This document shows, piece by piece, positions 43,238 through 51,526 of a DNA stretch of 64,000 bases (its first letter is position 1; every line of letters begins with the position of its first letter). The DNA is from RGIG9060 sp045645985 (GTDB taxonomy: Bacteria > Spirochaetota > Spirochaetia > Treponematales > Treponemataceae): positions 1 to 64,000 of the forward strand of contig JAZRJV010000032.1 of assembly GCA_045645985.1 (NCBI GenBank). The letters run 5' to 3'. Position numbers and translations under genes: made by a program. Under the pieces are notes generated by a model, which worked only from the letters and a program-made list of their open reading frames with translations, searched no databases and was not told the origin of the DNA.

Positions 43238-44452
43238 TTAGAATTGGTCAAAGCGAGAAACATCTGCCTCGTAATCTACGCCATCAATTTCAAAACCACT
43301 TGTTGCCAAGAAATCTTTTTTGTAACCTTCAAGGTCAACTAAATCTTTTGCATTTTCAGTAGTAACTTTTGGCATAAGTTCATCAACTTTTTTCTGAACT
43401 TCTTCTGACAATTCCCAATCATCAATTCTGATACGATTTTCTGAATCCACAGGAATTGCAGTTTGTCCTTTATCATTTTTTTCTGAAATATAAAGTCTAG
43501 CATCAAAAAGTCTGTTGATTTGTTCAATACATCCTTCGTGATTTCCCATTTCTTTCATAACTTTGAAAAGTGAAGCCAAATATAGCGGAATTACTGGAAT
43601 TACAGCACTTGATTTTGTTACCAAACCTTTATTTACAGAAACAAAAGCTCGTCCATTAAATGCTGACATTTGTTCGTTAAGCGAAAGAGCTGTAGCTTCA
43701 AGATGTTCTTTTGCTTTTCCGATTGTTCCGTTTCTGTAAAGAGCTTGAGTTGCTTCTGGTCCAATGTAAGAATATGCAACTGTGATACAACCTTCTGCCA
43801 AAAGTCCTGCTTTTGTAAGTTGGTCAATCCAGATTTGCCAGTCTTCACCACCCATAACTTTTACTGTGTTACTAGCTTCTTCTTCAGTTGCTGGTTCTGC
43901 AGAAATTTCTTTTAATTCACCTGTAAATGGATCAATTGTTGTTCCTGTAAAAGTTTTTCCAAAAGGTTTCAAAACTGATTTGTACATAATTCCAGTTTCT
44001 GGGTCAGTTCTAACTGGACTTGCAAGGCTATAAACTACAAGGTCAAATTTGATGTTGTTTTCTTTTGCAAGATTAATAACTTCAGTTTTTATTTCGTTGG
44101 AATAAGCGTCACCATTTATTGTTTTGCTAAAAATTCCTGCTTCTTTTGCACAATTATCAAAAGCAAGATTATTGTACCAACCTGCTGTTCCGCATTTTGT
44201 TTCTGTTCCAGCTTTTTCAAAAGAAACACCGATAGTTTTTGCATCGTATCCAAAAGTTGATACGATTCTACTTGCTAATCCGTATCCATTTGAACAACCT
44301 AAAACTAAAACATTTTTTGGACTTACAGATGAAGTTCCTCTTTCTGCTCGTCGTTTTTTTGTATATTCAATTTGATTTTCAACTGCTTTTTTACATCCAA
44401 TAGGATGAGAATTAAGACAGATGTTACTTCTAATCATTGGTTTAATTTGCAT
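43238..44452 (-). CDS. fabV: Trans-2-enoyl-ACP/CoA reductase, FabV/Ter family
   Basis: The 404-residue protein is a FabV/Ter-type enoyl reductase. The NADH-binding start is NVLVLGCSNGYGLASR. The catalytic Tyr lies in AYSYIGPEAT, followed by Lys in GKAKEHLE. Treponema denticola Ter, a relative, reduces crotonyl-CoA. Here the position between fabZ and accB suggests the role of enoyl-ACP reductase in fatty-acid elongation; this is inference. GGAG precedes the ATG at 44452, so the TTG at 44464 is not used. Confidence 0.93.
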   Translation of the reverse strand: MQIKPMIRSNICLNSHPIGCKKAVENQIEYTKKRRAERGTSSVSPKNVLVLGCSNGYGLASRIVSTFGYDAKTIGVSFEKAGTETKCGTAGWYNNLAFDNCAKEAGIFSKTINGDAYSNEIKTEVINLAKENNIKFDLVVYSLASPVRTDPETGIMYKSVLKPFGKTFTGTTIDPFTGELKEISAEPATEEEASNTVKVMGGEDWQIWIDQLTKAGLLAEGCITVAYSYIGPEATQALYRNGTIGKAKEHLEATALSLNEQMSAFNGRAFVSVNKGLVTKSSAVIPVIPLYLASLFKVMKEMGNHEGCIEQINRLFDARLYISEKNDKGQTAIPVDSENRIRIDDWELSEEVQKKVDELMPKVTTENAKDLVDLEGYKKDFLATSGFEIDGVDYEADVSRFDQF

Positions 44453-44464
44453 AAAAATCTCCAA

Positions 44465-44654
44465 ATGCGCATTATTAACTTCTCAGAAAAAAATAAAAAA
44501 ACACTCCGGTTTCGATTCGCTCAAATGTCGTATTTTTTCCTTTTTTTCTTACAGTTAATAATGCTCACTTATTTCATAAACATAAGTAAGGAAAAGTTTG
44601 CAACGCAAACTTAAAATATTTAACCTTCGCTTATGGAGTGTTTAGTTGGAAATG
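44465..44654 (-). other. Structured fabZ-fabV intergenic region with nested inverted repeats
   Basis: GCATTATTAACT (44469-44480) pairs with AGTTAATAATGC (44553-44564). ACACTCC (44501-44507) pairs with GGAGTGT (44635-44641). AAGTTTGC (44594-44601) pairs with GCAAACTT (44605-44612). The first two pairings cross each other, so they could form alternative folds or a pseudoknot-like arrangement. No gene is seen. This is the only long gap inside the operon. Confidence 0.5.
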
Positions 44655-45083
44655 CTACGCATTACCTACTAAACACATCCATTCAGCTTCAGCACAGAGA
44701 TTGTCGCCAACGAAGGCTCTTCCTGATTGTTTTATCATTTTTGGTGATACCCGAAGATTTGTAATTTCCATTCTCACTTTGTCGTTAGGACGAACTTGAT
44801 TTCGGAATTTAACTTTATCAACTGTTGCCAAGAAAAACAAAGAACCTTCTGCAAAAGTTTTTTGATAACTTAAAGCAGCACCTCCTGCTTGTGCCATAGT
44901 TTCCACAAGAATAACTCCAGGAACTACTGGATATTCAGGAAAATGTCCTTTGAAGAAAAATTCATCTTCTGTAAAAATATGTTCACTAACACTTCCATTT
45001 GCATCTGCACTGATAATTTCATCTACAAATAAAAAAGGTTTTCTGTGTGGTAATAATGATTCAATATCTTTTGTTAAACTCAT
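44655..45083 (-). CDS. fabZ: 3-hydroxyacyl-ACP dehydratase
   Basis: The 142-residue hotdog-fold enzyme removes water from 3-hydroxyacyl-ACP. LPHRKPFLFVDEI and the catalytic KGHFPEYPVVPGVILVE (His) with Glu in ETMAQAG are clear. It lies 20 bases after fabF. Confidence 0.96.
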   Translation of the reverse strand: MSLTKDIESLLPHRKPFLFVDEIISADANGSVSEHIFTEDEFFFKGHFPEYPVVPGVILVETMAQAGGAALSYQKTFAEGSLFFLATVDKVKFRNQVRPNDKVRMEITNLRVSPKMIKQSGRAFVGDNLCAEAEWMCLVGNA

Positions 45084-45103
45084 TTCAAATCCGTCCTTTC
45101 GAT

Positions 45104-46348
45104 TTATTTAATTTTTTTGAAAACAACAACGCCATTGTGACCACCAAATCCTAATGAACCAGAAGCTGCACAATCGATGTTTCCTTCAATTCCTTTGTTT
45201 GGAACATAATCTAAATCACAGCCACCTTCAATGTCTTGATTTTCAAGGTTGATAGTTGGAGGGAAAAATCCTTCTTGAATTGCTTTTACACAGAAAATTG
45301 CTTCCAATGCTCCAGCAGCTCCAAGACAATGTCCTGTCATACTTTTTGTAGAAGAAACTTTCATTTTATAAGCGTGGTCGCCAAAAGCTTTTTTCAACAT
45401 TGCAGTTTCTGCTGGGTCGTTGATTGGAGTTGAAGTTCCGTGTGCGTTGTAATATTGCACTTCTTCTGGTTTTACTTTTGCATCTTCCAAAGCCAAAGTC
45501 ATTGCTAAAGCACCACCGTCACCTGATGGATCTGGACTTGTTAAGTGATAAGCATCTGAAGAACCGCCGTATCCTGCAAATTCAGCATAGATTTTTGCAC
45601 CACGAGCTTTTGCGTGTTCATATTCTTCAAGGATAAGGATTCCAGCGCCTTCTCCCATTACAAATCCACTTCTGTCTTTATCAAAAGGGCGACTTGCTTT
45701 TTCTGGATTATCGTTAAAAGTTGTAGGTAATGTATGCAAAATCTGGAAACTTGCAATTCCAAAACCAGTAATTGTAGATTCAGTTCCACCTGCAATACAA
45801 ACATCACAGCGACCGCTTCTGATTTGGTCGAGAGCAAGTCCTAAGGCATCAGTTCCAGAAGCACAAGCGGTTGCCAAAGTGAAAGATGTTCCGTGGATTC
45901 CGTACATCATACTGATATTTCCAGCTGCTTCATTTGGAATTAACTTTGGAATTGTCATTGGAGGAACGCGACTTGGACCTATAGTTACATATTTTGTAAA
46001 AGATTCTTCCCAAGTTTCAAATCCACCAATTCCGTTACCAATCATGATTGAAGTTCTTTTGCCGTCGATATTTTCTTTTGTAAGTCCTGCATCATTTAAA
46101 GCTTGAACAGAAGCAGCAACAGCAAATTGTGTAAAACGAGCCATTTTTCTAGCTTCTTTTTTATCCATCCACAGTCCTGGGTCAAAATTTTTTACTTCAC
46201 CTGCAACTTTACAATCATATTTTTCTGTATCGAACAAAGTGATATTTCCAAGACCACTTTTTCCTTCTTTAATTCCTTGCCATGTTTCCTCAAGTGTATT
46301 TCCTAAAGCACTAATTGCGCCCATTCCTGTAACAACAACTCTTCTCAT
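45104..46348 (-). CDS. fabF: 3-oxoacyl-ACP synthase II
   Basis: The 414-residue condensing enzyme extends acyl-ACP with malonyl-ACP. The start is RRVVVTGMGAIS. The catalytic Cys lies in ATACASGTDALG and the two His in NAHGTSTPIND and TKSMTGHCLGAAG. It follows fabG. Confidence 0.97.
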   Translation of the reverse strand: MRRVVVTGMGAISALGNTLEETWQGIKEGKSGLGNITLFDTEKYDCKVAGEVKNFDPGLWMDKKEARKMARFTQFAVAASVQALNDAGLTKENIDGKRTSIMIGNGIGGFETWEESFTKYVTIGPSRVPPMTIPKLIPNEAAGNISMMYGIHGTSFTLATACASGTDALGLALDQIRSGRCDVCIAGGTESTITGFGIASFQILHTLPTTFNDNPEKASRPFDKDRSGFVMGEGAGILILEEYEHAKARGAKIYAEFAGYGGSSDAYHLTSPDPSGDGGALAMTLALEDAKVKPEEVQYYNAHGTSTPINDPAETAMLKKAFGDHAYKMKVSSTKSMTGHCLGAAGALEAIFCVKAIQEGFFPPTINLENQDIEGGCDLDYVPNKGIEGNIDCAASGSLGFGGHNGVVVFKKIK

Positions 46349-46372
46349 ATTAAATTAACCTTCCTTATTATT

Positions 46373-47113
46373 TTATGCGCCCATTCCGCCATCAACACCG
46401 ATAACTTGAGCAGTTATGTAAGTTGACATATCACTTGCTAAAAACAATGCTGTTTGAGCAATATCTCTTGTACAACCTGCTTTTTTCATTGGGATTGTTT
46501 CTAGCCAAGATTTTCTTGCTTCTTCATTTACAGCCTGAGTCATTTCTGTATCGATAAAACCAGGAGCGATTGCATTTACACGCACTCCACGACCAGCAAC
46601 TTCTTTTGCTAAACTTTTTGTAAATCCGATAAGACCTGCTTTACTAGCAGAATAATTTACTTGTCCACCTTGCCCATGAATTCCAACGATACTTGTCATG
46701 TTGATAATTGAACCACTTCGTTTTCGAATCATATCATTTGAAACAATTTGACTAATCAAAAAGGCACTTGTAAGATTTACACGCAAAACATCATTCCAAT
46801 CTTCAAGTTTCATTCTAAAAGAAAGTCCATCACGAGTGATTCCTGCATTATTGATAAGAATGTCAAATCCACCAGAAATTGATAATGCTTCTTTTACAAC
46901 AGAAGTTACTTCTTCTGCATTTCCACAGTCTGCACAGATTTCTGTAAATTTTGTATTGTTATCTAAAGCAAATTGACTAAGTTCATCTTTACTTGCAGAT
47001 GGTTTTGAACAAAGTCCGTAAACTTCACAGCCGTTTTCTAAAAATACTTTAACGATTTCTTTCCCGATTCCACGAGAAGAACCTGTAATCAATGCCTTTT
47101 TACCTTTTAACAT
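46373..47113 (-). CDS. fabG: 3-oxoacyl-ACP reductase
   Basis: The 246-residue short-chain dehydrogenase reduces 3-oxoacyl-ACP with NADPH. The cofactor loop is ITGSSRGIGKE and the catalytic Tyr/Lys lie in YSASKAG. GGAGG sits before the ATG at 47113, within the end of fabD; the two overlap by seven bases. The longer frame from 47146 is not used. Confidence 0.95.
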   Translation of the reverse strand: MLKGKKALITGSSRGIGKEIVKVFLENGCEVYGLCSKPSASKDELSQFALDNNTKFTEICADCGNAEEVTSVVKEALSISGGFDILINNAGITRDGLSFRMKLEDWNDVLRVNLTSAFLISQIVSNDMIRKRSGSIINMTSIVGIHGQGGQVNYSASKAGLIGFTKSLAKEVAGRGVRVNAIAPGFIDTEMTQAVNEEARKSWLETIPMKKAGCTRDIAQTALFLASDMSTYITAQVIGVDGGMGA

Positions 47114-48066
47114 ATTGCCTCCATCATTTGTTCTAAAGTTCCGCAAGGTTTACAAACTAAAGTTTCACCATAGCCTGAATCTCGCCATAATCCTGAAAGT
47201 ACGCTTCCTGGTCCTACTTCAAAAAGTGAATTTTCTTCAGTTGATTTTTCAAAAAGTTCATTTAGGATTTTTTCTTCTTCTGTCCATTGAACAGGACAAG
47301 TTAAATGTTTTACAGCTAATTTTTTGGCTTCTTCACCAGAAGTGATGATATTTCCACTTACATTTGAAAGTAAAACTTTTTTAGGATTATTAAATTCTAC
47401 AGTTTGTAAAACTTTTTCAAATTCAACTCCGGCCTTTTCCATAAGTGGTGAATGAAAAGGACCTGCAACTTTTAATTTTACAACTCGTCTAGCACCAGCA
47501 TCTTTGAAAAGGCTTTCACATTCAGTTAAGCCCTCAGCAGTTCCAGACACAACAGTTTGTTTTGGACTATTCAAGTTTGCAGGAAAAGCAATTCCTTTTT
47601 GTGTAAGTGGTTCGCAAACAGATTTTACCTGTTCAGGATTTAATCCTAAAACAGCAACCATTCCCGGAGGATTTCCATTTGATTGCTCTGTAAGTTCATC
47701 ACAAACTTTTTGCATAATTTTGCCACGCTGGGTAACAAGTTTAATTGTATCTTCAAAAGAAAGAACTCCAGAATCGTATAAAGCTGGAAATTCACCTAAA
47801 CTAAAACCTGCACAAATATCACTTTCAATTCCTTTTGATTTTAACGCATGAATTAAAACAATTGATGCAACAGTAATTGCAAGTTGACTATTATCACTTC
47901 GGGAAAGTTCTGAAAGTTCAGTTTCCCATAAAATTTTTGAAACAGGTTTTCCACTTATTTCTTCAGCCTGGGTTACAAGGTTCATAAGTTTTTCATCATT
48001 CAAGCAAAAATCTTTTACCATTCCTTGAAATTGAGCACCTTGCCCCGGAAAAATAAACGCCTTCAT
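47107..48066 (-). CDS. fabD: Malonyl-CoA--ACP transacylase
   Basis: The 319-residue enzyme loads malonyl onto ACP. FPGQGAQFQGM, the nucleophile Ser in GFSLGEFPAL and the catalytic His in AGPFHSPLM are visible. AGGAGG lies upstream. It is the first gene of the operon. Confidence 0.96.
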   Translation of the reverse strand: MKAFIFPGQGAQFQGMVKDFCLNDEKLMNLVTQAEEISGKPVSKILWETELSELSRSDNSQLAITVASIVLIHALKSKGIESDICAGFSLGEFPALYDSGVLSFEDTIKLVTQRGKIMQKVCDELTEQSNGNPPGMVAVLGLNPEQVKSVCEPLTQKGIAFPANLNSPKQTVVSGTAEGLTECESLFKDAGARRVVKLKVAGPFHSPLMEKAGVEFEKVLQTVEFNNPKKVLLSNVSGNIITSGEEAKKLAVKHLTCPVQWTEEEKILNELFEKSTEENSLFEVGPGSVLSGLWRDSGYGETLVCKPCGTLEQMMEAIC

Positions 48067-48104
48067 TTTTTACAAAACCTCCTTTTTATATTTCACTTAT
48101 ATAC

Positions 48105-48132
48105 ATTATGACACTTTTTGTTAGTTTGTCAA
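48105..48132 (-). promoter_or_regulatory. Promoter of the fab-acc operon
   Basis: TTGACA (48127-48132) and CATAAT (48105-48110) are 16 bases apart on the minus strand. No obvious operator of a known fatty-acid regulator is seen. Confidence 0.65.
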
Positions 48133-48137
48133 GTAAA

Positions 48138-48184
48138 AAAATAAAAAAAAAGCGACATAAACCAAATTTGATTTACATCGCTTT
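48138..48184 (-). terminator. Terminator of ftsH
   Basis: A 15-bp stem with some G-T pairs joins 48149-48163 to 48170-48184. Nine T residues follow on the minus strand. It separates ftsH from the fab promoter. Confidence 0.85.
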
Positions 48185-48216
48185 CATAATTAAAAAGTTT
48201 TTATCTTTTATTGATT

Positions 48217-50274
48217 TTACTCAGAAACATCAACTGCAACAGAATCATCAGTATCTGAAGAAGAATTTTCTTCATTTTTACTTGATGAATCATTTTCAGA
48301 ATTTGCCAAAGCTTTTTGAGCAAGATTTGCTTCTGCATTAACAATGTCGTTAAATTCAGCAGCTTCGATAGTTTCTTTTTCCAAAAGTCGCTGAGCAATG
48401 TATTCCAAAACTTGCATCTTTGATTTTAATAAATCCAAAACACGATTGTAGCGTTCATCCATTACTCTGGCAATTTCTTCATCAATAAACTGTTGTGTTG
48501 TTTCGGCATATTCTCGCACCAAAGATGGCTCGCCAGAACCATATCCGTAGCCACCGCCTTGTTTTCCCAAAGTCATATTTTTGAATTTTTCGCTCATTCC
48601 GTATTCAGTTATCATTCTACGGATAATTCCAGTTGCCCTCATAATATCATTTGCAGCACCAGTTGAAACTTCGCCAAAAATAACTTCTTCGGCACCTCGC
48701 CCACCTAAAAGACAGTCAACTTCAGCAAGCATTTCTTTTTGAGTTGAAAGGAAACTTTCATCTTCTGCACGATGAAGAGTATATCCAAGAGCAGAAACAC
48801 CACGAGGAATAATAGAAATTTTATGTACAGGATCTGAACCTTCTGTAAAAGCGGCAACCAAAGCATGTCCAGTTTCGTGATAAGCAACGATTTTTCGTTC
48901 ACTTTCTTTGATTACACGATTTTTCTTTTGAAGTCCAACCATTGTTTTTTCGATAGCTTCATCAAAATCTTGCATTGTAACTTTTTTGCGACCACAGCGA
49001 ACTGCAAGCAAAGCCGCTTCGTTTACGATGTTTGCCAAGTCAGCGCCTGCAAAACCAGCAGTAGCTCTTGCCAAAGACTGAAAATCCACATCTTTTTCAA
49101 TTTTTACATTTTTAGAGTGAATTTTAAGAATTGCTTCTCGACCTTTTACATCTGGTCTATCAACAACAACTTGTCTATCAAAACGTCCTGGACGAAGCAA
49201 AGCTGGATCCAAAACATCAGGTCGGTTTGTAGCAGCAAGCAAAATCAAACCTTTTTGATTATCAAATCCGTCCATTTCTACAAGAAGTTGGTTCAAAGTT
49301 TGTTCTCGCTCGTCGTTTCCACCAAGATTGTTTACACGACTTTTTCCGATAGCATCCAACTCATCAATAAAAATGATACATGGCGCTTTTTCACGAGCTT
49401 GTTTGAACAAATCACGAACACGACTTGCACCAACACCAACAAACATTTCTACAAAGTCTGAACCTGAAATTTTGAAAAACGGAACTCCCGCTTCACCTGC
49501 AACTGCACGAGCAAGCAAAGTTTTACCAGTTCCAGGAGGTCCAACTAAAAGAACACCCTTTGGAATTTTTCCACCAATTTCAGTATATTTTTTAGGAGAT
49601 TTTAAGAAATCTACAACTTCAACAAGTTCTTCTTTTGCTTCATCAACACCAGCAACATCAGAAAAACGAGTTTTTATCTGACCTTCTTCAACAGAAGTTG
49701 CACGACTACTTCCAGCAGAGAAAATACTTCCGCCCATTCCGCCACCAATTTTCTTGAACAACAAATTCCACATCAAGAAAATAAATCCGAATGGCAAAAT
49801 CCAATTTAAGATAAAATCGAGAAGAAAATTATTTTGTTTAACTTCGGCTTTGTAAGCAACTCCGTTTTCATCTAAAAATTCGATAAATCCTTCTGTAAAA
49901 ATCGAAGCAGTTTTATAAGTTGTACGAGAATCTTTTTTTCCACCTAAAAGTGCTTCAATACTTCGGCTTGTATCAACATTAGATTCAGGACCATATCCCA
50001 CAAAGTAAACATTTCCTAAATCAACTTCTACGATTTTTCCATCTTTGATGTACTGTTTGAAAGTTGAAAAATCGATTGCAGAATCATCGCCCATCATTGT
50101 AAAAATGTTCAATGCAACAATTAAAATCATTCCTATTGTTAAAAGAAGCCAAACAGGAACTTTCTTTTTGTTATTTTTGTCATTTTTAGTTGGCTCAGTT
50201 GATAACTTGAAAAAACTGAATGGATCGTTTTGATCTTTGTTATCTTTATCGTTTTTATCGTCAAGATTTGACAC
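48217..50274 (-). CDS. ftsH: ATP-dependent zinc metalloprotease FtsH
   Basis: The 685-residue membrane protease has an Asp/Lys-rich N-terminal tail, two membrane helices flanking a small periplasmic domain, an AAA+ module and an M41 peptidase. Walker A is GPPGTGKT, Walker B IIFIDELDAIG, and zinc ligands lie in HETGHALVAA. The C-terminus is Ser/Asp/Asn-rich. The likely start is GTG at 50274, five bases after GGAGG; the TTG at 50286 overlaps that site. Confidence 0.95.
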   Translation of the reverse strand: MSNLDDKNDKDNKDQNDPFSFFKLSTEPTKNDKNNKKKVPVWLLLTIGMILIVALNIFTMMGDDSAIDFSTFKQYIKDGKIVEVDLGNVYFVGYGPESNVDTSRSIEALLGGKKDSRTTYKTASIFTEGFIEFLDENGVAYKAEVKQNNFLLDFILNWILPFGFIFLMWNLLFKKIGGGMGGSIFSAGSSRATSVEEGQIKTRFSDVAGVDEAKEELVEVVDFLKSPKKYTEIGGKIPKGVLLVGPPGTGKTLLARAVAGEAGVPFFKISGSDFVEMFVGVGASRVRDLFKQAREKAPCIIFIDELDAIGKSRVNNLGGNDEREQTLNQLLVEMDGFDNQKGLILLAATNRPDVLDPALLRPGRFDRQVVVDRPDVKGREAILKIHSKNVKIEKDVDFQSLARATAGFAGADLANIVNEAALLAVRCGRKKVTMQDFDEAIEKTMVGLQKKNRVIKESERKIVAYHETGHALVAAFTEGSDPVHKISIIPRGVSALGYTLHRAEDESFLSTQKEMLAEVDCLLGGRGAEEVIFGEVSTGAANDIMRATGIIRRMITEYGMSEKFKNMTLGKQGGGYGYGSGEPSLVREYAETTQQFIDEEIARVMDERYNRVLDLLKSKMQVLEYIAQRLLEKETIEAAEFNDIVNAEANLAQKALANSENDSSSKNEENSSSDTDDSVAVDVSE

Positions 50275-50372
50275 TTCGTCCTCCAAAATTAACTAACATA
50301 AATATAAATGTCTATACTATAGAATATACGCTAAAATGTATCAGTTGGGCAAGTAAAAGATAAAATAAAGTG

Positions 50373-50399
50373 TAAAGTAAAAAAATAAAATTCCGATAT
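50373..50399 (+). promoter_or_regulatory. Sigma-28-type promoter of fliS
   Basis: TAAA (50373-50376), a 15-base spacer and TCCGATAT (50392-50399) match the flagellar sigma factor consensus TAAA-N15-GCCGATAA at all but two positions. The predicted start is near 50406. Confidence 0.65.
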
Positions 50400-50405
50400 A
50401 TAAAC

Positions 50406-50483
50406 AGAGTTTTAGTAAAATCTTAAAAAAGGAGGTTCAAGGAAACATTTGATACTTTTGTATCAGTTTCATTGATAAAACTT
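50406..50483 (+). promoter_or_regulatory. fliS leader with distant ribosome-site-like sequence and hairpin
   Basis: AAGGAGG (50429-50435) lies about 48 bases before the fliS ATG. Between them TGATAC and GTATCA with a TTTT loop (50449-50464) form a hairpin, extended by AAAC/GTTT. A second AAGGA lies at 50439. The GGA motifs resemble CsrA-binding sites. Confidence 0.45.
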
Positions 50484-50921
50484 ATGGCTTATACAAATCC
50501 TTATGCAGCATACAAACAAACAGGCGTAAAAACAGCAACTCAAGGAAAACTTGTAGTTATGCTTTATAACGAAGCAGTTAAACAACTTAACACAGCAATA
50601 AATTGGTTTAATTCAGCAGGAAAAGTTGATCCTTGTCATATCGAAAAATTAAATAAAAACATTTTAAAAGCACAAGAAATTATCACAGAATTGATGGTTT
50701 CTTTGGATATGTCTAGCGGAGAAGAAATTGCAAAAAATCTTCTTGCACTTTATGTTTATTTTAACAAAGAATTGATGAACGCAAATATGACTTTGAACAA
50801 AGAGAAAATTCAATCAGTTTGCAAAATGATGAGTGAACTACGAGATAGTTGGGTTCAAGCAGAAGCAACAACTGCAACTAGCGTTTCAGATTTAAGTCCT
50901 GCAATTAGCATTACAGGCTAA
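50484..50921 (+). CDS. fliS: Flagellar export chaperone FliS
   Basis: The 145-residue helical protein keeps flagellin unfolded in the cytoplasm before export. NPYAAYKQTGVKTATQGKLVVMLYNEAVKQL is the FliS N-terminal signature (here seen across residues 4-35). LYVYFNKELMNANM also fits. No ribosome site is close to the ATG at 50484. The gene follows a sigma-28-like promoter, fitting late flagellar expression. Confidence 0.93.
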   Translation: MAYTNPYAAYKQTGVKTATQGKLVVMLYNEAVKQLNTAINWFNSAGKVDPCHIEKLNKNILKAQEIITELMVSLDMSSGEEIAKNLLALYVYFNKELMNANMTLNKEKIQSVCKMMSELRDSWVQAEATTATSVSDLSPAISITG

Positions 50922-50950
50922 AAAAAAATCACTTTTTTATGGGGGCAAAA

Positions 50951-51478
50951 GTGGCAACCTTTACAGAAAATTTACAACAAAACAAAACTTCAACAAATTC
51001 AAAAGATTTAACTCAAGAAGAAATCAATGAAAGAGTTGCAATTCTAAAAAGGTTTCGCCACTTGCTTGAACAACAACGCAACAAATTCAAAGAATATCTT
51101 ACAGTTCTAGAAAAACAAGAAGAAGGAATAAAATCCGAAGATGACACAGTTATCGTTGCACAAGCCGAACTTGAACAACAAATCGTTTCAAACATCACAA
51201 GTTTGCAAAAAGTAATCGTTCCGATAGAATCTTTGTACAAAGAAAAAGGCATTACACTTACAGCCGAAATTCCACAAATTCAAAAAGAACTTTCAGAACT
51301 TCAAGAAGCTGTTTTGTCACAAAACGAAAAAAATCAGTCCTTATTAAAAGAGCACATGACACAACTTCGTAATCAGATTACCAAAATAGGCGACCCTAGA
51401 TTTAATCCTTACGCAAAAAAAACAAGCATATACTCGCAAAAAACTTCTATACCTAGTATAATAGATGTTGAAGTGTAA
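50951..51478 (+). CDS. Coiled-coil protein, possible flagellar (FlgN-like) chaperone
   Basis: The protein of about 175 residues is almost wholly helical with heptad-like Leu spacing (LKRFRHLLEQQRNKFKEYL and onwards). It ends NPYAKKTSIYSQ. Size and position directly after fliS suggest an export chaperone like FlgN, but no motif proves it. GGGGG lies five bases before GTG at 50951, which I prefer; an ATG at 50939 has no ribosome site and adds four residues. It is probably co-transcribed with fliS. Confidence 0.6.
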   Translation: MATFTENLQQNKTSTNSKDLTQEEINERVAILKRFRHLLEQQRNKFKEYLTVLEKQEEGIKSEDDTVIVAQAELEQQIVSNITSLQKVIVPIESLYKEKGITLTAEIPQIQKELSELQEAVLSQNEKNQSLLKEHMTQLRNQITKIGDPRFNPYAKKTSIYSQKTSIPSIIDVEV

Positions 51479-51526
51479 TTAAATTTTTCTCAATTACAAA
51501 ACATCAGAAAAAGGTGAAGTTTCACA

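Noticed and set aside
44372..44614. 80-codon plus-strand frame across the fabV start and the fabZ-fabV gap
   Set aside because: It overlaps the start of fabV on the other strand, has no ribosome site and its composition looks like translated hairpin sequence.
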